64,000 nt of DNA, taken from assembly GCF_004364345.1 (NCBI RefSeq), contig NZ_SOCA01000014.1:1-64000 (forward strand). The letters are read 5' to 3'. Positions 43,201-50,619 of the stretch are shown here, piece by piece (positions within the stretch are counted from its first letter, which is position 1; every line of letters starts with the position of its first letter). A program made the translations under genes and the position numbers. The notes under the pieces are model-generated. The model was given only the letters and a program-made list of their open reading frames with translations, searched no databases and was not told the DNA's origin. Source of the DNA: Prosthecobacter fusiformis (lineage in GTDB: Bacteria > Verrucomicrobiota > Verrucomicrobiia > Verrucomicrobiales > Verrucomicrobiaceae).

Positions 43201-43931
43201 CCCCGGCACCCCGCCGTCTGGCCGCCGAGCAGATCGTGGACGCTTTGTTTGCCGCCACCGGCAAGCCGTTCCGGACTGAGGAAGTCAGCCTGGACATCGA
43301 TGGTCGCCGCGACATGAAGAGCTCCATTTCCCTGGGGAATCCTACCCGCGCCTGGATGCTGGCCAGCACCAGCAACGAGCGTGACCGCCCCAGCCTGAGC
43401 CTGCCCCGTATCCAGGCCGTGTGCGACGTGCTCGAGGCCTTCGGCTGGCGCGGTTCCCGTCAGGACCCGGTCAGCAGCCGTGAAAATTCCCCGAATGCGC
43501 TGCAGCCTGCCATCTTGAGCAACGGCACCGTCGCTGTCTGGCTCACCCGTCTGAGCGATGACCACGGCATCACCAGCTTGGCATTGCAAGACATGCCGTT
43601 AGACCAGCTCGTGGATACGCTCTACCTGCGCCTGCTGACCCGCAAGCCGACCGCTGCCGAGCGTGAGCAATACATCGCCTACCTCAGTGAAGGGTATGAC
43701 TCCCGCATGCAGGAAGTCTCCCCGCCAGTGTCTGGTCCGCGCTACCGCACCAAATACGTCTCCTGGACTAACCATCTGGATGCAGAAGCCAATGCCCTGC
43801 GCATGGAGGAAGAAACCGCCGCCCGCGCGGGTGATCCCCCAACGGAACGCCTCAAAGAAGAATGGCGCAACCGCCTCGAAGACGTCCTCTGGGCCCTCCT
43901 CAACGCCCCCGAATGGGTCTTTGCACCTTGA
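40212..43931 (+). CDS. Large PSD1-type cytochrome with LamG-like N-terminal domain
   Basis: 1239 residues with a signal peptide (T-R-A-L-S-F-L-L-F-P-G-F-L-L-A-A-D). Domains: a LamG/concanavalin-like module (~45-270, with H-I-A-V-T-Y-T-F-G-K-P-E-T-M-K-A-Y-V-D-G-K), a PA14-like sugar-binding-type module (~290-450), PSCyt1 with haem motif C582-F-S-C585-H586 followed by the M-P-P-K-G-H-P-L loop, DUF1549 with a second C817-A-R-C820-H821, and DUF1553 (F-A-Q-V-I-A-N-R-L-W-Q-Q-F-M-G-R-G-I-V-E-P). It is probably periplasmic, carbohydrate-associated and redox-active; the substrate is unknown. Its DUF1501 partner lies at 44875-46143, separated from it by a toxin-antitoxin cassette. An ATG at 40221 is an alternative start. 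Confidence 0.93.
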   Translation: MITMTRALSFLLFPGFLLAADVPDDAKDAAQNDSTPIPKVTPLVKWTFDAKEPGVLKGKASIDATGPQKPIYPGFPKGNKAAVFTGKDSYIQVREADLPETNLRFVQGETISIEAWVNAEELGNGKYVYLVGKGRNKAKGFTAENQNWALRLKGEDGEARPCFLFRSRNKAGAENYHRWVSKEGFSPGSGWHHIAVTYTFGKPETMKAYVDGKKTPGGVWDIAGKSTEPPVSDADDVMIGTGYGGGSGNTLNGALDEIAIYREILPEALLAQRYQFQPPPPAIDAKKLPKGQVLVQICEEGVPPKNSWPAMPPTASETYTLDVFGLSEVPQKYVETGVRGDRPIPYLLRAASVVNLPAGKHRLLVRGRSATRLHIDGKPFLDLPFARSDTGGHGRVAEQDVYLNLGPDFRFAPPGTQETWAEFETKGGEHLFVIESMIGGAVGSARKRPETGETVLAISYEGSENWELMSPGKTKVAYNDVGWTAYEKQQTARLTEMNAKRRAEVRAQHDGYWKKRREAAAEWLASAPAVKVPAPVKGYPVSNEVDLFLNAKIAAVSFQYSAAKKDGVNFYKEVMPILEANCFSCHQGSKTKGDLKLDSLADALKGGESDGPAIVPGKPEKSSLLARISTTDEDYIMPPKGHPLKKEQIDVIQRWISEGAVWPEMNVDRIEITALSDDLAFLRRVTLDTVGVVPTLEEISAFTADTSKDKRAKVIERLLSDKRWADKWMGYWQDALAENPNILNPTLNNTGPFRWYLHEALEDDRPMDLVVTELLQMKGSERFGGPAGFGTASGNDVPMAAKGTIISTAFLGVEMKCARCHDAPAHKSLQQDLFELAAMLQMKAVDVPKTSSVPMDKLHEGGRKPLIQVTLQPGTKVDPAWPFEEFAPASVADTLAQDPKDSRDRLATLITAPQNERFAQVIANRLWQQFMGRGIVEPVEDWEKGKPSHPELIQWLGREFVRGGYSMKNLSRIILSSHAYQRATDSKLTATSPLFASPAPRRLAAEQIVDALFAATGKPFRTEEVSLDIDGRRDMKSSISLGNPTRAWMLASTSNERDRPSLSLPRIQAVCDVLEAFGWRGSRQDPVSSRENSPNALQPAILSNGTVAVWLTRLSDDHGITSLALQDMPLDQLVDTLYLRLLTRKPTAAEREQYIAYLSEGYDSRMQEVSPPVSGPRYRTKYVSWTNHLDAEANALRMEEETAARAGDPPTERLKEEWRNRLEDVLWALLNAPEWVFAP

Positions 43932-43988
43932 TCATTGAGTCCAGATTTTGATTTTGAGTTCTGATCCCAGTGAGGTTAAAATTCCATC

Positions 43989-44198
43989 ATGAGCACCACC
44001 ACCGCCACCTCGGCAGATCCAAAGGACCAGCGGCCGCTCCTGCATTCGGAGATTGACCGGTTGCCGGATGCTCGCTTGGGCCTGGCTCACCGGGTGCTTC
44101 TTGAAATTGAGTTGGAGCAACGGACTGCGGAGCTTGACGATGCGGCGGATGCCGCCCGTCAGGCGGGGCGTCTCACGCCTGAACGCATCGCTGCTTAA
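43989..44198 (+). CDS. Small helical protein preceding the toxin-antitoxin pair
   Basis: 69 residues, charged and helical: a disordered Ser/Thr-rich start, then R-L-P-D-A-R-L-G-L-A-H-R-V-L-L-E-I-E-L-E-Q-R-T-A-E-L-D-D-A-A-D-A-A-R-Q in broken blocks. GAGG at 43972-43975 is 13 bases before the ATG. It lies 17 bases before the antitoxin start and runs in the same direction, so the cassette may be a three-gene unit. No family is recognised; a second regulator or chaperone of the module is possible. Confidence that it is translated is moderate. Confidence 0.6.
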   Translation: MSTTTATSADPKDQRPLLHSEIDRLPDARLGLAHRVLLEIELEQRTAELDDAADAARQAGRLTPERIAA

Positions 44199-44215
44199 CT
44201 TTGAATCACACCACC

Positions 44216-44470
44216 ATGACCGCCGCTGCTGAATCTTTGATGGGCACTCTGCTGACACTGCCGGAAGAAGACCGCTTGGAAATTGCCGAGCGTCTTCAAG
44301 ACAGTTTTTCCGGCGTGCCTGCCGATGAAGTGCTCACCGACGATATGAAAGCCACCCTGGACCGCCGCTGGGACGAGATCGTAAGCGGCAGGGTGCAGTG
44401 TGAGGATGCTTTTGCTGTGCTTGACCGCATTGAAAGGAGGCATCGTGAACGAATTCAGTCAGCATCCTGA
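44216..44470 (+). CDS. Addiction-module antitoxin (TIGR02574-type)
   Basis: 84 residues from ATG 44216; an in-frame TTG at 44201 is less likely. The pattern S-L-M-G-T-L-L-T-L-P-E-E-D-R-L-E-I-A-E-R-L-Q-D-S-F followed by W-D-E-I-V-S-G-R-V-Q and E-R-R-H-R-E matches the putative addiction-module component family (unstable antitoxin, PF09720-like), which pairs with RelE/ParE toxins. Its last 26 bases overlap the toxin gene, and the toxin's ribosome site lies inside it, coupling their translation. Expected to bind and neutralise the toxin and to repress the operon. Confidence 0.85.
   Translation: MTAAAESLMGTLLTLPEEDRLEIAERLQDSFSGVPADEVLTDDMKATLDRRWDEIVSGRVQCEDAFAVLDRIERRHRERIQSAS
44433..44440 (+). 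promoter_or_regulatory. Strong Shine-Dalgarno deciding the toxin's GTG start
   Basis: AAAGGAGG lies four bases before the GTG at 44445, inside the antitoxin coding region. It is one of the few strong ribosome sites in this window and shows that the toxin begins at 44445, not at the upstream open frame at 44400. Confidence 0.8.
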
Positions 44471-44753
44471 AGTCGAGAATGAAATTGAAGAGATCGTTAT
44501 TTACTTGGAGGGAACAGGTCTTTGGAATGCAGACAGGTTTATTGAGAGATTCCGCGAGAGCCTGCGCGGAATTCTCCAAAACCCAAAATCCTGTCATTTC
44601 GTCCATGAGAGTTACCGCCGCTCGAATCTGAAACAGTTCCCATACGCCATCATTTACCGCGAACGTAAAGATGACGTCCATGTAATAGCCGTGATGCATA
44701 CTAAACGCCACCCGGACTACTGGAAGACCCGTATTCAGGACGACCACGAGTGA
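44445..44753 (+). CDS. RelE/ParE-family toxin
   Basis: 102 residues starting with GTG. The fold is recognisable: helices V-E-N-E-I-E-E-I-V-I-Y-L-E-G-T-G-L-W-N-A-D-R-F, then the strand set C-H-F-V-H-E-S-Y-R-R-S-N-L-K-Q-F-P-Y-A-I-I-Y-R-E in broken form, and the closing V-H-V-I-A-V-M-H-T-K-R-H-P-D-Y-W, the signature end of ParE-like toxins. It either cleaves ribosome-bound mRNA (RelE) or inhibits gyrase (ParE); the R-H-P-D-Y-W ending favours the ParE-like subgroup. The gene pair, with its small upstream partner, lies between a PSD1 cytochrome gene and its DUF1501 partner. Confidence 0.88.
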   Translation: MNEFSQHPEVENEIEEIVIYLEGTGLWNADRFIERFRESLRGILQNPKSCHFVHESYRRSNLKQFPYAIIYRERKDDVHVIAVMHTKRHPDYWKTRIQDDHE

Positions 44754-44874
44754 CTGCTTATTAAACGAGCCTTGCTGCGCCAGCCTAACCTAGACCACCG
44801 TGGACACACCCCCCACGAAAGTGATAGCAATAGAAATATGAAAAGCGCTCCGAAAAGCGTTTGATACATTAACC

Positions 44875-46143
44875 ATGAAACGCCGCCACTTCCTCCAAAC
44901 TGCCGCCCTGGCTCCTTTTGCCTCCATGGGCGTTCGCGCCAGCACCACCGCGCCGATCCCAATGGGCAAGGCTGAGAATTGCATCTTCATCTGGTTAGGC
45001 GGCGGCATGTGCCAGATTGATACCTTTGATCCCAAGGCTCTCGGAGATCCCAAGGCCAATCCGAAAAAGGCAGGCTCTGCCTATCCATCCATCGAGACCT
45101 CCGTCCCAGGGGTGCGGGTGTGTGAGCACCTGCCCAAAACCGCACGCCAGATGGAGCACGTCACCGCTGTCCGTACCGTGTTTCACAATGTGATCAACGA
45201 GCACGCCATCGCCACAAACTTCGTCCATACAGGACGCCCAGTCAGTGGCAATGCTAGCTATCCCTCCATCGGCTCCATCGTCGCCCATCAGCGTGGCGCG
45301 GCAAATCCGAAGGTGCCCGCTTACATGCTCATCGGTTATCCCAGCCCCAGCCGTGGTCCTGGTTTCCTGGGGGCCAAATATGGCAATATTTACCTGTCGG
45401 ACACCAAGGCAGGCCCCTCCGGCTTCACCCGTCCTGAGTATGTCACTTCTCAGCGCGTGAGCGCCCGCGAAAAACTCCTGAAACCTCTTCAGGAACGCGC
45501 CGCCCAGGATTCCTCCCTGGCGGATTACGAGGCCGCTCAGCGTGAAGGCCTGCGCCTGGCTGGTCCTGAGTTCATGCGCAATTTTAACCTCGACGAAGAA
45601 TCCTCCGACCTCCGCAACGCCTACGGCAGCGAGTTCGGCCAGCGCTGCCTCCTGGCCCGTCGCCTCATTCAGGACGGTGTCCGGTTCATCGAAGTCTCGC
45701 ACAACCTCGGCTTCGTCAATGGCACAGGCTGGGACACCCACAACGACGGCCAGCTGAACCAGCATCTGCTCATCAAGGACCTGGATGATGCCCTGGCGAC
45801 CCTCATTGCGGACCTGAAGGCGCATGGCATTCTGGACAAGACCCTCATCGCCATCGGCACTGAATTCGGCCGCCCGCCGGAGTTCGATGGCGGCGGCGGT
45901 CGCGGTCACCAGTGCACCACCTTTAGCATGATCCTGGCCGGCGGTGGCCTGAAGCATTGCGGTGCCTATGGTGTCACAGATGACCTTTCCAAAAAGATCG
46001 TCGAAAATCCCGTCTCCACCCCGGATTTCCACGCCACCATCCATGCCGCCCTGGGCATCAACCCCTCCCATGAATTGATGGATGCCTCCCGTCCGGTGCC
46101 GATCACCGATGGCGGCAAGCCTATCGCAGCCCTTTTTGGCTGA
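44875..46143 (+). CDS. DUF1501 protein, likely partner of the large PSD1 cytochrome
   Basis: 422 residues with a Tat-like N-terminus ([16 protein letters not shown]) and the DUF1501 core: [39 protein letters not shown] broken over the conserved His region, G-W-D-T-H-N-D-G-Q, and [12 protein letters not shown]. It is a distinct subgroup from the protein at 36394. Two 8-base direct repeats (GAAAAGCG at 44840 and 44852) lie just before the start. It normally would follow the PSD1 cytochrome directly. Confidence 0.93.
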   Translation: MKRRHFLQTAALAPFASMGVRASTTAPIPMGKAENCIFIWLGGGMCQIDTFDPKALGDPKANPKKAGSAYPSIETSVPGVRVCEHLPKTARQMEHVTAVRTVFHNVINEHAIATNFVHTGRPVSGNASYPSIGSIVAHQRGAANPKVPAYMLIGYPSPSRGPGFLGAKYGNIYLSDTKAGPSGFTRPEYVTSQRVSAREKLLKPLQERAAQDSSLADYEAAQREGLRLAGPEFMRNFNLDEESSDLRNAYGSEFGQRCLLARRLIQDGVRFIEVSHNLGFVNGTGWDTHNDGQLNQHLLIKDLDDALATLIADLKAHGILDKTLIAIGTEFGRPPEFDGGGGRGHQCTTFSMILAGGGLKHCGAYGVTDDLSKKIVENPVSTPDFHATIHAALGINPSHELMDASRPVPITDGGKPIAALFG

Positions 46144-46232
46144 ACAGACGAGGGCACCGCCACTGCAAAACCTGAAAGTGCATTCGACAAAGATTGAATC
46201 CTGAGGCATCCCGAAGCGTTTAATTTTTGTCC

Positions 46233-47504
46233 ATGCGGTTCCTCATCAAAGCCATTCGCTTCATTCTTCCTGTCATCGTGCTGGGAGGCTGCGTCCTCGT
46301 GGCGTGGTGGTTGCTGTCCCATCCGCCCGAACAGAAAAAGATGGAGATGCCCCCCACGCTCGTCCGCGTGGAGGGCACCGTGTTAAACAAGACCAGCTAT
46401 GATCTGCGCGTGCGCTCCCAGGGCACCGTGCAGCCACGCACCACCAGCACCCTGCTGCCAGAGGTAAGCGGAAAGATCATAGAAATCAGCCCGTCCTTCC
46501 GCCCCGGTGGATTCTTCGGCCAGGGAGATGTCCTCATGCGTCTGGATCCGCTGGATTACGAAACCGCCATCGTCATCAGCAAAGCCGCGCTGGCCCAGGC
46601 GGAAGTCATGCTGGCGGAGGAAAAAGCCCGGGCGGATCAGGCCGTGGAAAACTGGCGTGCCATGGGCCGCACCGGCACCCCGTCCGCCCTCGTCACCCGC
46701 ACTCCCCAACTGGCAAAAGCCGAGGCCGATGTCGCCTCCACCAAGGCACAAGTCATCAAGGCAGAGCGTGACCTGGAGCGTACCACCGTTCGCGCTCCTT
46801 ATGCCTGCCAGGTGCTGGAGCAGGCCGTGGACATCGGCCAGTTCGTCGGGCAGGGGACCATCCTCGGTCGCATCTTTGCCGTGGATTATGTGGAGATTCG
46901 CCTTCCCCTGCCGGAGCGTGAGAGCCAGTTCCTAAAGCTCCCCCAATCCTTCAGCGACCAAAGCACCGCCTCCGTGGATGGAGCCACCGTGTATCTGAAA
47001 TCCGTCATCGCAGGCAAGCCCGTCGCCTGGGAGGGAAAAATCGTGCGTGTGGAAGGCTCCCTGGATGCGGAGACCCGCCAGTCCACCGCCGTCGCCCAGG
47101 TCACCGATCCGTACGCCCGGCGTGCCGATGGATCTCCGCCGCTCACCATCGGCGCTTTTGTCGAAGCTGAAATCGCCGGTGAACCTCTTCAGGACGTCTA
47201 CATCATTCCCCGCAATGCCGTCCGTGCAGGCAATGAGATCATCCTCATCGACCAGCCGCAGAATACCCTCCGCCGCATGACCGTGGAGCCCATGGTCAGC
47301 AACGAAGATCACATCGTCGTCTCCGCCAGTGCCGCCAAGGCCCCAAAGCCCGGTGATATCCTCTGCCTCACCCCCATTCCTTTCCCCGCTGACGGTGCCC
47401 GCGTCGTCCCCACCATTGATGGGAAAAACCCACCGGGCGGCGAAAAAAAGGCCAAACCCGAGCCGAAACCCAAGCTCACCCAGGCCAAACCCACAGCCAC
47501 CTAA
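46233..47504 (+). CDS. Efflux-pump periplasmic adaptor (RND/HlyD family)
   Basis: 423 residues from ATG 46233. One membrane segment with a possible lipobox (V-I-V-L-G-G-C), then the adaptor plan: lipoyl half-motifs (G-T-V-Q-P-R-T-T-S-T-L-L-P-E-V-S-G-K-I and R-A-P-Y-A-C-Q-V-L-E-Q-A-V-D-I-G-Q-F-V-G), a helical hairpin between them (~120-175), a beta-barrel and a Pro/Lys-rich tail. Adaptors of this family link an inner-membrane RND pump to an outer-membrane channel. No pump or channel gene follows: the next feature is tRNA-Gln. The partner must be elsewhere. Confidence 0.9.
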   Translation: MRFLIKAIRFILPVIVLGGCVLVAWWLLSHPPEQKKMEMPPTLVRVEGTVLNKTSYDLRVRSQGTVQPRTTSTLLPEVSGKIIEISPSFRPGGFFGQGDVLMRLDPLDYETAIVISKAALAQAEVMLAEEKARADQAVENWRAMGRTGTPSALVTRTPQLAKAEADVASTKAQVIKAERDLERTTVRAPYACQVLEQAVDIGQFVGQGTILGRIFAVDYVEIRLPLPERESQFLKLPQSFSDQSTASVDGATVYLKSVIAGKPVAWEGKIVRVEGSLDAETRQSTAVAQVTDPYARRADGSPPLTIGAFVEAEIAGEPLQDVYIIPRNAVRAGNEIILIDQPQNTLRRMTVEPMVSNEDHIVVSASAAKAPKPGDILCLTPIPFPADGARVVPTIDGKNPPGGEKKAKPEPKPKLTQAKPTAT

Positions 47505-47591
47505 CCTTTTTGGCGGGAGACCCCGTGAAAATTTTTGCCGCTGCGGTTGCACGCGTGAAATTGAGCAGTATTCTGCCAACCCTCACCTCAT

Positions 47592-47665
47592 TACCCCGTG
47601 GTGTAATGGTAACACAGGAGATTTTGGATCTCTCGTTCATGGTTCGAATCCATGCGGGGTAGCCA
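47592..47665 (+). tRNA. tRNA-Gln (anticodon TTG)
   Basis: Cloverleaf folded by hand: acceptor stem TACCCCG/CGGGGTA (7 pairs), D arm GTGT/ACAC, anticodon arm GGAGA/TCTCT with loop TTTTGGA giving anticodon TTG, T arm CATGG/CCATG with loop TTCGAAT, discriminator G and an encoded CCA (47663-47665). It reads CAA glutamine codons. It stands alone; no integrase or att-like repeat was seen beside it. Confidence 0.95.
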
Positions 47666-47767
47666 AGGGCGCTAAGCGCTCAGTATCAGGCTGCTGGAAC
47701 CTTGATTCTATAAGACTTCACTGAGTGGTTAAGAATAGGCAATATTGAGGAGTGGTATTCTTTAAGT

Positions 47768-48064
47768 ATGGACCCACGCGATCAAGACATTCGGGCAGCC
47801 AGCCGCACACCCACCCGCGCTTCCTTGAGGAAAGGTCTAAAGGGGGCAGTGATAGCTATGGGGATTCTTACAGGGGTCGTGTGCATCGCCCTGATGTCCT
47901 CTCTGAGTGCCGATTCGTTCGACCAGTTCATGCGGGGAACCTGGGTGGAAAGTGGCACATGGGTGGAAACAACCGTGTACTCCCTTCCTCGGATCTTATT
48001 CTGGGTGGCGTTTAGTTTACCGATCGCTGCCATTGCGGCCAGTTTGCTGGTGAAGCGTGACTAG
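47768..48064 (+). CDS. Small membrane protein, two helices
   Basis: 98 residues: a charged N-terminus rich in Arg, a membrane helix (~25-46, GAVIAMGILTGVVCIALMSSL), a ~25-residue loop and a second helix (~72-93, LPRILFWVAFSLPIAAIAAS) ending in V-K-R-D. Positive residues on both ends favour both termini inside. No family is recognised. A frame-shifted overlapping open frame at 47752-48015 is less likely. The topology supports a real gene, but there is no Shine-Dalgarno and no neighbour that suggests a role. Confidence 0.55.
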   Translation: MDPRDQDIRAASRTPTRASLRKGLKGAVIAMGILTGVVCIALMSSLSADSFDQFMRGTWVESGTWVETTVYSLPRILFWVAFSLPIAAIAASLLVKRD

Positions 48065-48201
48065 CAACACGTCTAGCGGCCTGATCTCTCTTTATGCCCT
48101 ATGTCTTTCAGAGGGTCCAAATTTAGATCGGGATCTTGAAAACTAATCTGGAAGATACATCTGCTGAGGGAAACGAAGCGCGGCTAGCGTTCTCTGGCGG
48201 G

Positions 48202-48687
48202 ATGAAATTCAACCGCTCCTTTGCCGTCCTTCTGGTCCCTTTGTGCCTCGCCTTTGGTTTGTTCGCCCTGGCGCAGGACAGTGATGACCGTGCCCGTCCC
48301 GCCATCATGGGGTCCACCATTTTCGATTGGACCCTGCTGCCTGTCAAAGTCAGTGAAAAGGGCGAGTCCCGCCGTGTGCTTCGCGCACCCACGGCCACGC
48401 TGGATGAACTGGAGTGCCACGTCACCACCCTGAATCCCGGCCAGGAGGCCCATCCTCCTCATCAGCATCCGGATGAGGAACTGATCATCGTCAAGGAAGG
48501 GACGGTGGAATCCCTGGTCAATGGCGAGCTCAAAATCGTCGGCCCGGGGTCCGTCATTTTTCAGGCGGCTAACCAAATGCATAGCATCCGCAATGCCGGG
48601 GATACGCCCGCCACGTATCACGTCATCAAGTGGAATTCCCCGGGCATGCTGTCGCTGAAAAAGGCAGCGAAAAAAATGCAGAAGTGA
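48202..48687 (+). CDS. Exported cupin-domain protein
   Basis: 161 residues from ATG 48202, where a signal peptide begins (M-K-F-N-R-S-F-A-V-L-L-V-P-L-C-L-A-F-G-L); the open frame extends back to 48136 but from a TTG without export features. One cupin barrel: motif 1 as P-P-H-Q-H-P-D-E-E-L-I-I-V-K-E-G-T, motif 2 as G-P-G-S-V-I-F-Q-A-A-N-Q-M-H-S-I-R-N. The two His, Glu and second-motif His give a plausible metal site. Periplasmic cupins act as sugar or small-molecule enzymes or binders; the reaction here is unknown. Confidence 0.85.
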   Translation: MKFNRSFAVLLVPLCLAFGLFALAQDSDDRARPAIMGSTIFDWTLLPVKVSEKGESRRVLRAPTATLDELECHVTTLNPGQEAHPPHQHPDEELIIVKEGTVESLVNGELKIVGPGSVIFQAANQMHSIRNAGDTPATYHVIKWNSPGMLSLKKAAKKMQK

Positions 48688-48791
48688 CCCGCATCCGTTA
48701 GGCCAACAGCCGCTGAGCAAGGGGTGGCCACCACGTTTGAAAATAAATTCAGCAAGCTCATTTCAGCAGCGGCTCCCGATATGTCATTGCT

Positions 48792-49244
48792 ATGAGCACT
48801 ATCTCTACCCTCAATAACTTGATCGAAACTCTGAAAGATGGCCAGGAAGGCTTCCGCGCCGCATCGGAGGATGTGGAATCCTCTGACCTGAAAACCCTCT
48901 TCAGCAAATACTCGCTTCAGCGCAGCCGCTTCGCCGGTGAGCTCCAGGAAGTGGTCATCTCTCTGGGTGACCATGATCCTGCTGACAGCGGCTCCGTCTC
49001 CGGTGCTGTGCATCGCGGTTGGCTCAACCTGAAGGCGGCTCTGATGAGCAAGGATGAACACGCCGTCCTCGCTGAGTGTGAGCGCGGTGAAGACGTCGCC
49101 GTGGCGGCCTACAGCAAGGTGTTGGAAGACACCGATCTCCCGGCCAACGTCCGCTCCATCGTCCAGAAACAGGCCGCTGAAGTGAAGTCCGCACATGACA
49201 ATGTGCGCAACCTTCGCGACACCCTGGCTGCTGCAAAGCGCTAA
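48792..49244 (+). CDS. PA2169-family (DUF2383) four-helix-bundle protein
   Basis: 150 residues, all helical and ferritin-like, matching the PA2169/DUF2383 pattern: L-N-N-L-I-E-T-L-K-D-G-Q-E-G-F-R-A-A-S-E-D-V near the start, the S-R-F-A-G-E-L-Q-E-V-V segment, H-R-G-W-L-N-L-K-A-A-L and the C-E-R-G-E-D-V-A-V-A-A-Y motif. Related proteins are widespread, soluble, and linked to stress and envelope homeostasis without a known reaction. Single gene before a structured repeat. Confidence 0.9.
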   Translation: MSTISTLNNLIETLKDGQEGFRAASEDVESSDLKTLFSKYSLQRSRFAGELQEVVISLGDHDPADSGSVSGAVHRGWLNLKAALMSKDEHAVLAECERGEDVAVAAYSKVLEDTDLPANVRSIVQKQAAEVKSAHDNVRNLRDTLAAAKR

Positions 49245-49397
49245 TCCCCATCTCGGTGATAAAGCACGGTCAGTCGCTGACCGGCCGTGCTGAATCCCTT
49301 CTCCTTTGAGAGCCTCCGGGTTCTCTTGCTTCATCCCTTCGTCGGTGATTTCCTCACCGGAGGAGGGATGTCGTTTTAACAGGCTTACATAATCTGA

Positions 49398-49632
49398 CCA
49401 GCGCTCCCGGAGGGAGCATGGAAAATAGCCGGTGGTGGAGGTCGCGCAGCGGCCGGGAACCACCGGACAGACGACCCCCGATGTGCAAATCCGCAAGGCG
49501 TCCCGGAGGGACGCTGGAGGTATGCCCTGACCCTAGACATGACTCCTTCACACGATCCGTCCGGCGTCCCTCCGGGACGCGATGCCCAGTGGGGGAGACG
49601 TTTCCCGCATCCGCGCTCCCTCCGGGAGCCCT
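49398..49632 (+). repeat. Dispersed structured repeat, copy lacking one hairpin module
   Basis: Nearly identical to the reverse complement of 15511-15792, with terminal GCTCCC/GGGAGC stems, GCGTCCC/GGGACGC stems and one CCGGTGGT/ACCACCGG stem-loop (49429-49466). It lacks about 45 bases present in the other copy, exactly the second CCGGTGGT stem-loop, with short ATCCG/GTCCG similarity at the junction. It fills the gap between the DUF2383 gene and the sigma-factor stop; an apparent ORF through it is spurious. Confidence 0.8.
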
Positions 49633-49717
49633 GGAGTTTAGAGCCAAACTCCAATCGTCGCTTCGCGACGCCCCTATTGGCTTGAACCATTTGATCAGCG
49701 CGCGACGCAAAATCGTT

Positions 49718-50398
49718 TTATTCCCCTTCCTCTTCAGCAGCCAGTTTTGCCGCCTCGCGTTTGAGGATACGGCCCACGCGATGCTTGGCCAGATAGACTT
49801 GAGCCGCATTCACGCCCAGCTCCTTTTTCACCCGCTCTGGGCTCCAGCCCTTGAGCACATAACAGGAAAAGATTTGGTACTGGCGGGGTGAAACGAGCGC
49901 TTTCACACGCCGCAGGGCGATGTCCATCACCTTGTCCTGCCATTCCTTGTCCCAGAGTTTTTCCAGGGTCATGCCGTTCGGGTCCGCACAGCGGTCGATG
50001 GGGGCGGTGCGGCGGTCATCGGTTTCATCCGCATACAGATTGGCCTCACGGCTCTGCTGTTTTTTCCGCCGGCGAAACTGGTCCAGGATGCGCCAGCGCG
50101 CCTGATTCAGCAGGAAGGATTTAAAGGAACCCAGGCTGGTATCGAACTTCTTCTTTTGCAGGTTCTTGGCCACGCCGATGAAGGTCTCCTGCACCACATC
50201 ACCAGCCTCATCATCACTGAGGCCAGACTTGCGCGCCACATGGAAAACGAACCCGGAATATGTACGGTAAAATTCATCCCAACTGGCCCAGTCGCTCCAG
50301 TTGTCCAGTCGCTCGATCAAGGTCTTGCGGGTTGCCGGTGAGCCGGACACCTCCTTGATCATTTCTTCGGTGATTTCTTTTGGGAGCGGTTCCTCCAT
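49718..50398 (-). CDS. Sigma-70-family RNA polymerase sigma factor, ECF-like
   Basis: 226 residues with region 2 (F-Y-R-T-Y-S-G-F-V-F-H-V-A-R-K-S-G-L-S-D-D-E-A-G-D-V-V-Q-E-T-F, then the L-N-Q-A-R-W-R-I-L-D-Q-F-R-R-R-K promoter-melting helix) and region 4 (L-V-S-P-R-Q-Y-Q-I-F-S-C-Y-V-L-K-G-W-S-P-E-R-V-K-K-E-L-G-V), so it is a group-4 factor. The N-terminal 25 residues are acidic. No anti-sigma or FecR-like gene adjoins, which is common for sigma factors of the Planctomycetes-Verrucomicrobia group. The target genes are unknown; the efflux operon divergent from it is one candidate. Confidence 0.92.
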   Translation of the reverse strand: MEEPLPKEITEEMIKEVSGSPATRKTLIERLDNWSDWASWDEFYRTYSGFVFHVARKSGLSDDEAGDVVQETFIGVAKNLQKKKFDTSLGSFKSFLLNQARWRILDQFRRRKKQQSREANLYADETDDRRTAPIDRCADPNGMTLEKLWDKEWQDKVMDIALRRVKALVSPRQYQIFSCYVLKGWSPERVKKELGVNAAQVYLAKHRVGRILKREAAKLAAEEEGE

Positions 50399-50606
50399 GG
50401 GCAGTCAGTGTAAGTCGTCGGTTAGGCGTAGCAAAGAGTTATTTGAAACGCAGGATTCGCCATCAGTTGCAATAAAGATGCGAAATAAAGGTTTTTTGAG
50501 GCCGGGGCACGCGGGAGGCTTATTTAATGCCTGTTGATAGACGCATCCTTTTCTGGCCGTTATGTCACCTCCCCCCAGATACACACAGCAGGCTCCACCA
50601 ACCCAT

Positions 50607-50611
50607 AGGAG
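50607..50611 (+). promoter_or_regulatory. Shine-Dalgarno of the TolC-like gene
   Basis: AGGAG lies eight bases before the ATG at 50620 and supports that start against in-frame ATGs at 50629 and 50641. Confidence 0.6.
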
Positions 50612-50619
50612 CGGGCTGA

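Noticed and set aside
44840-44859. GAAAAGCG direct repeats before DUF1501 as an insertion-site duplication for the TA cassette
   Set aside because: Both copies lie on one side of the cassette, so they cannot be its target-site duplication.
47752-48015. 87-codon frame overlapping the small two-helix membrane gene
   Set aside because: It has no membrane pattern or domain, while the other frame has two well-formed helices.
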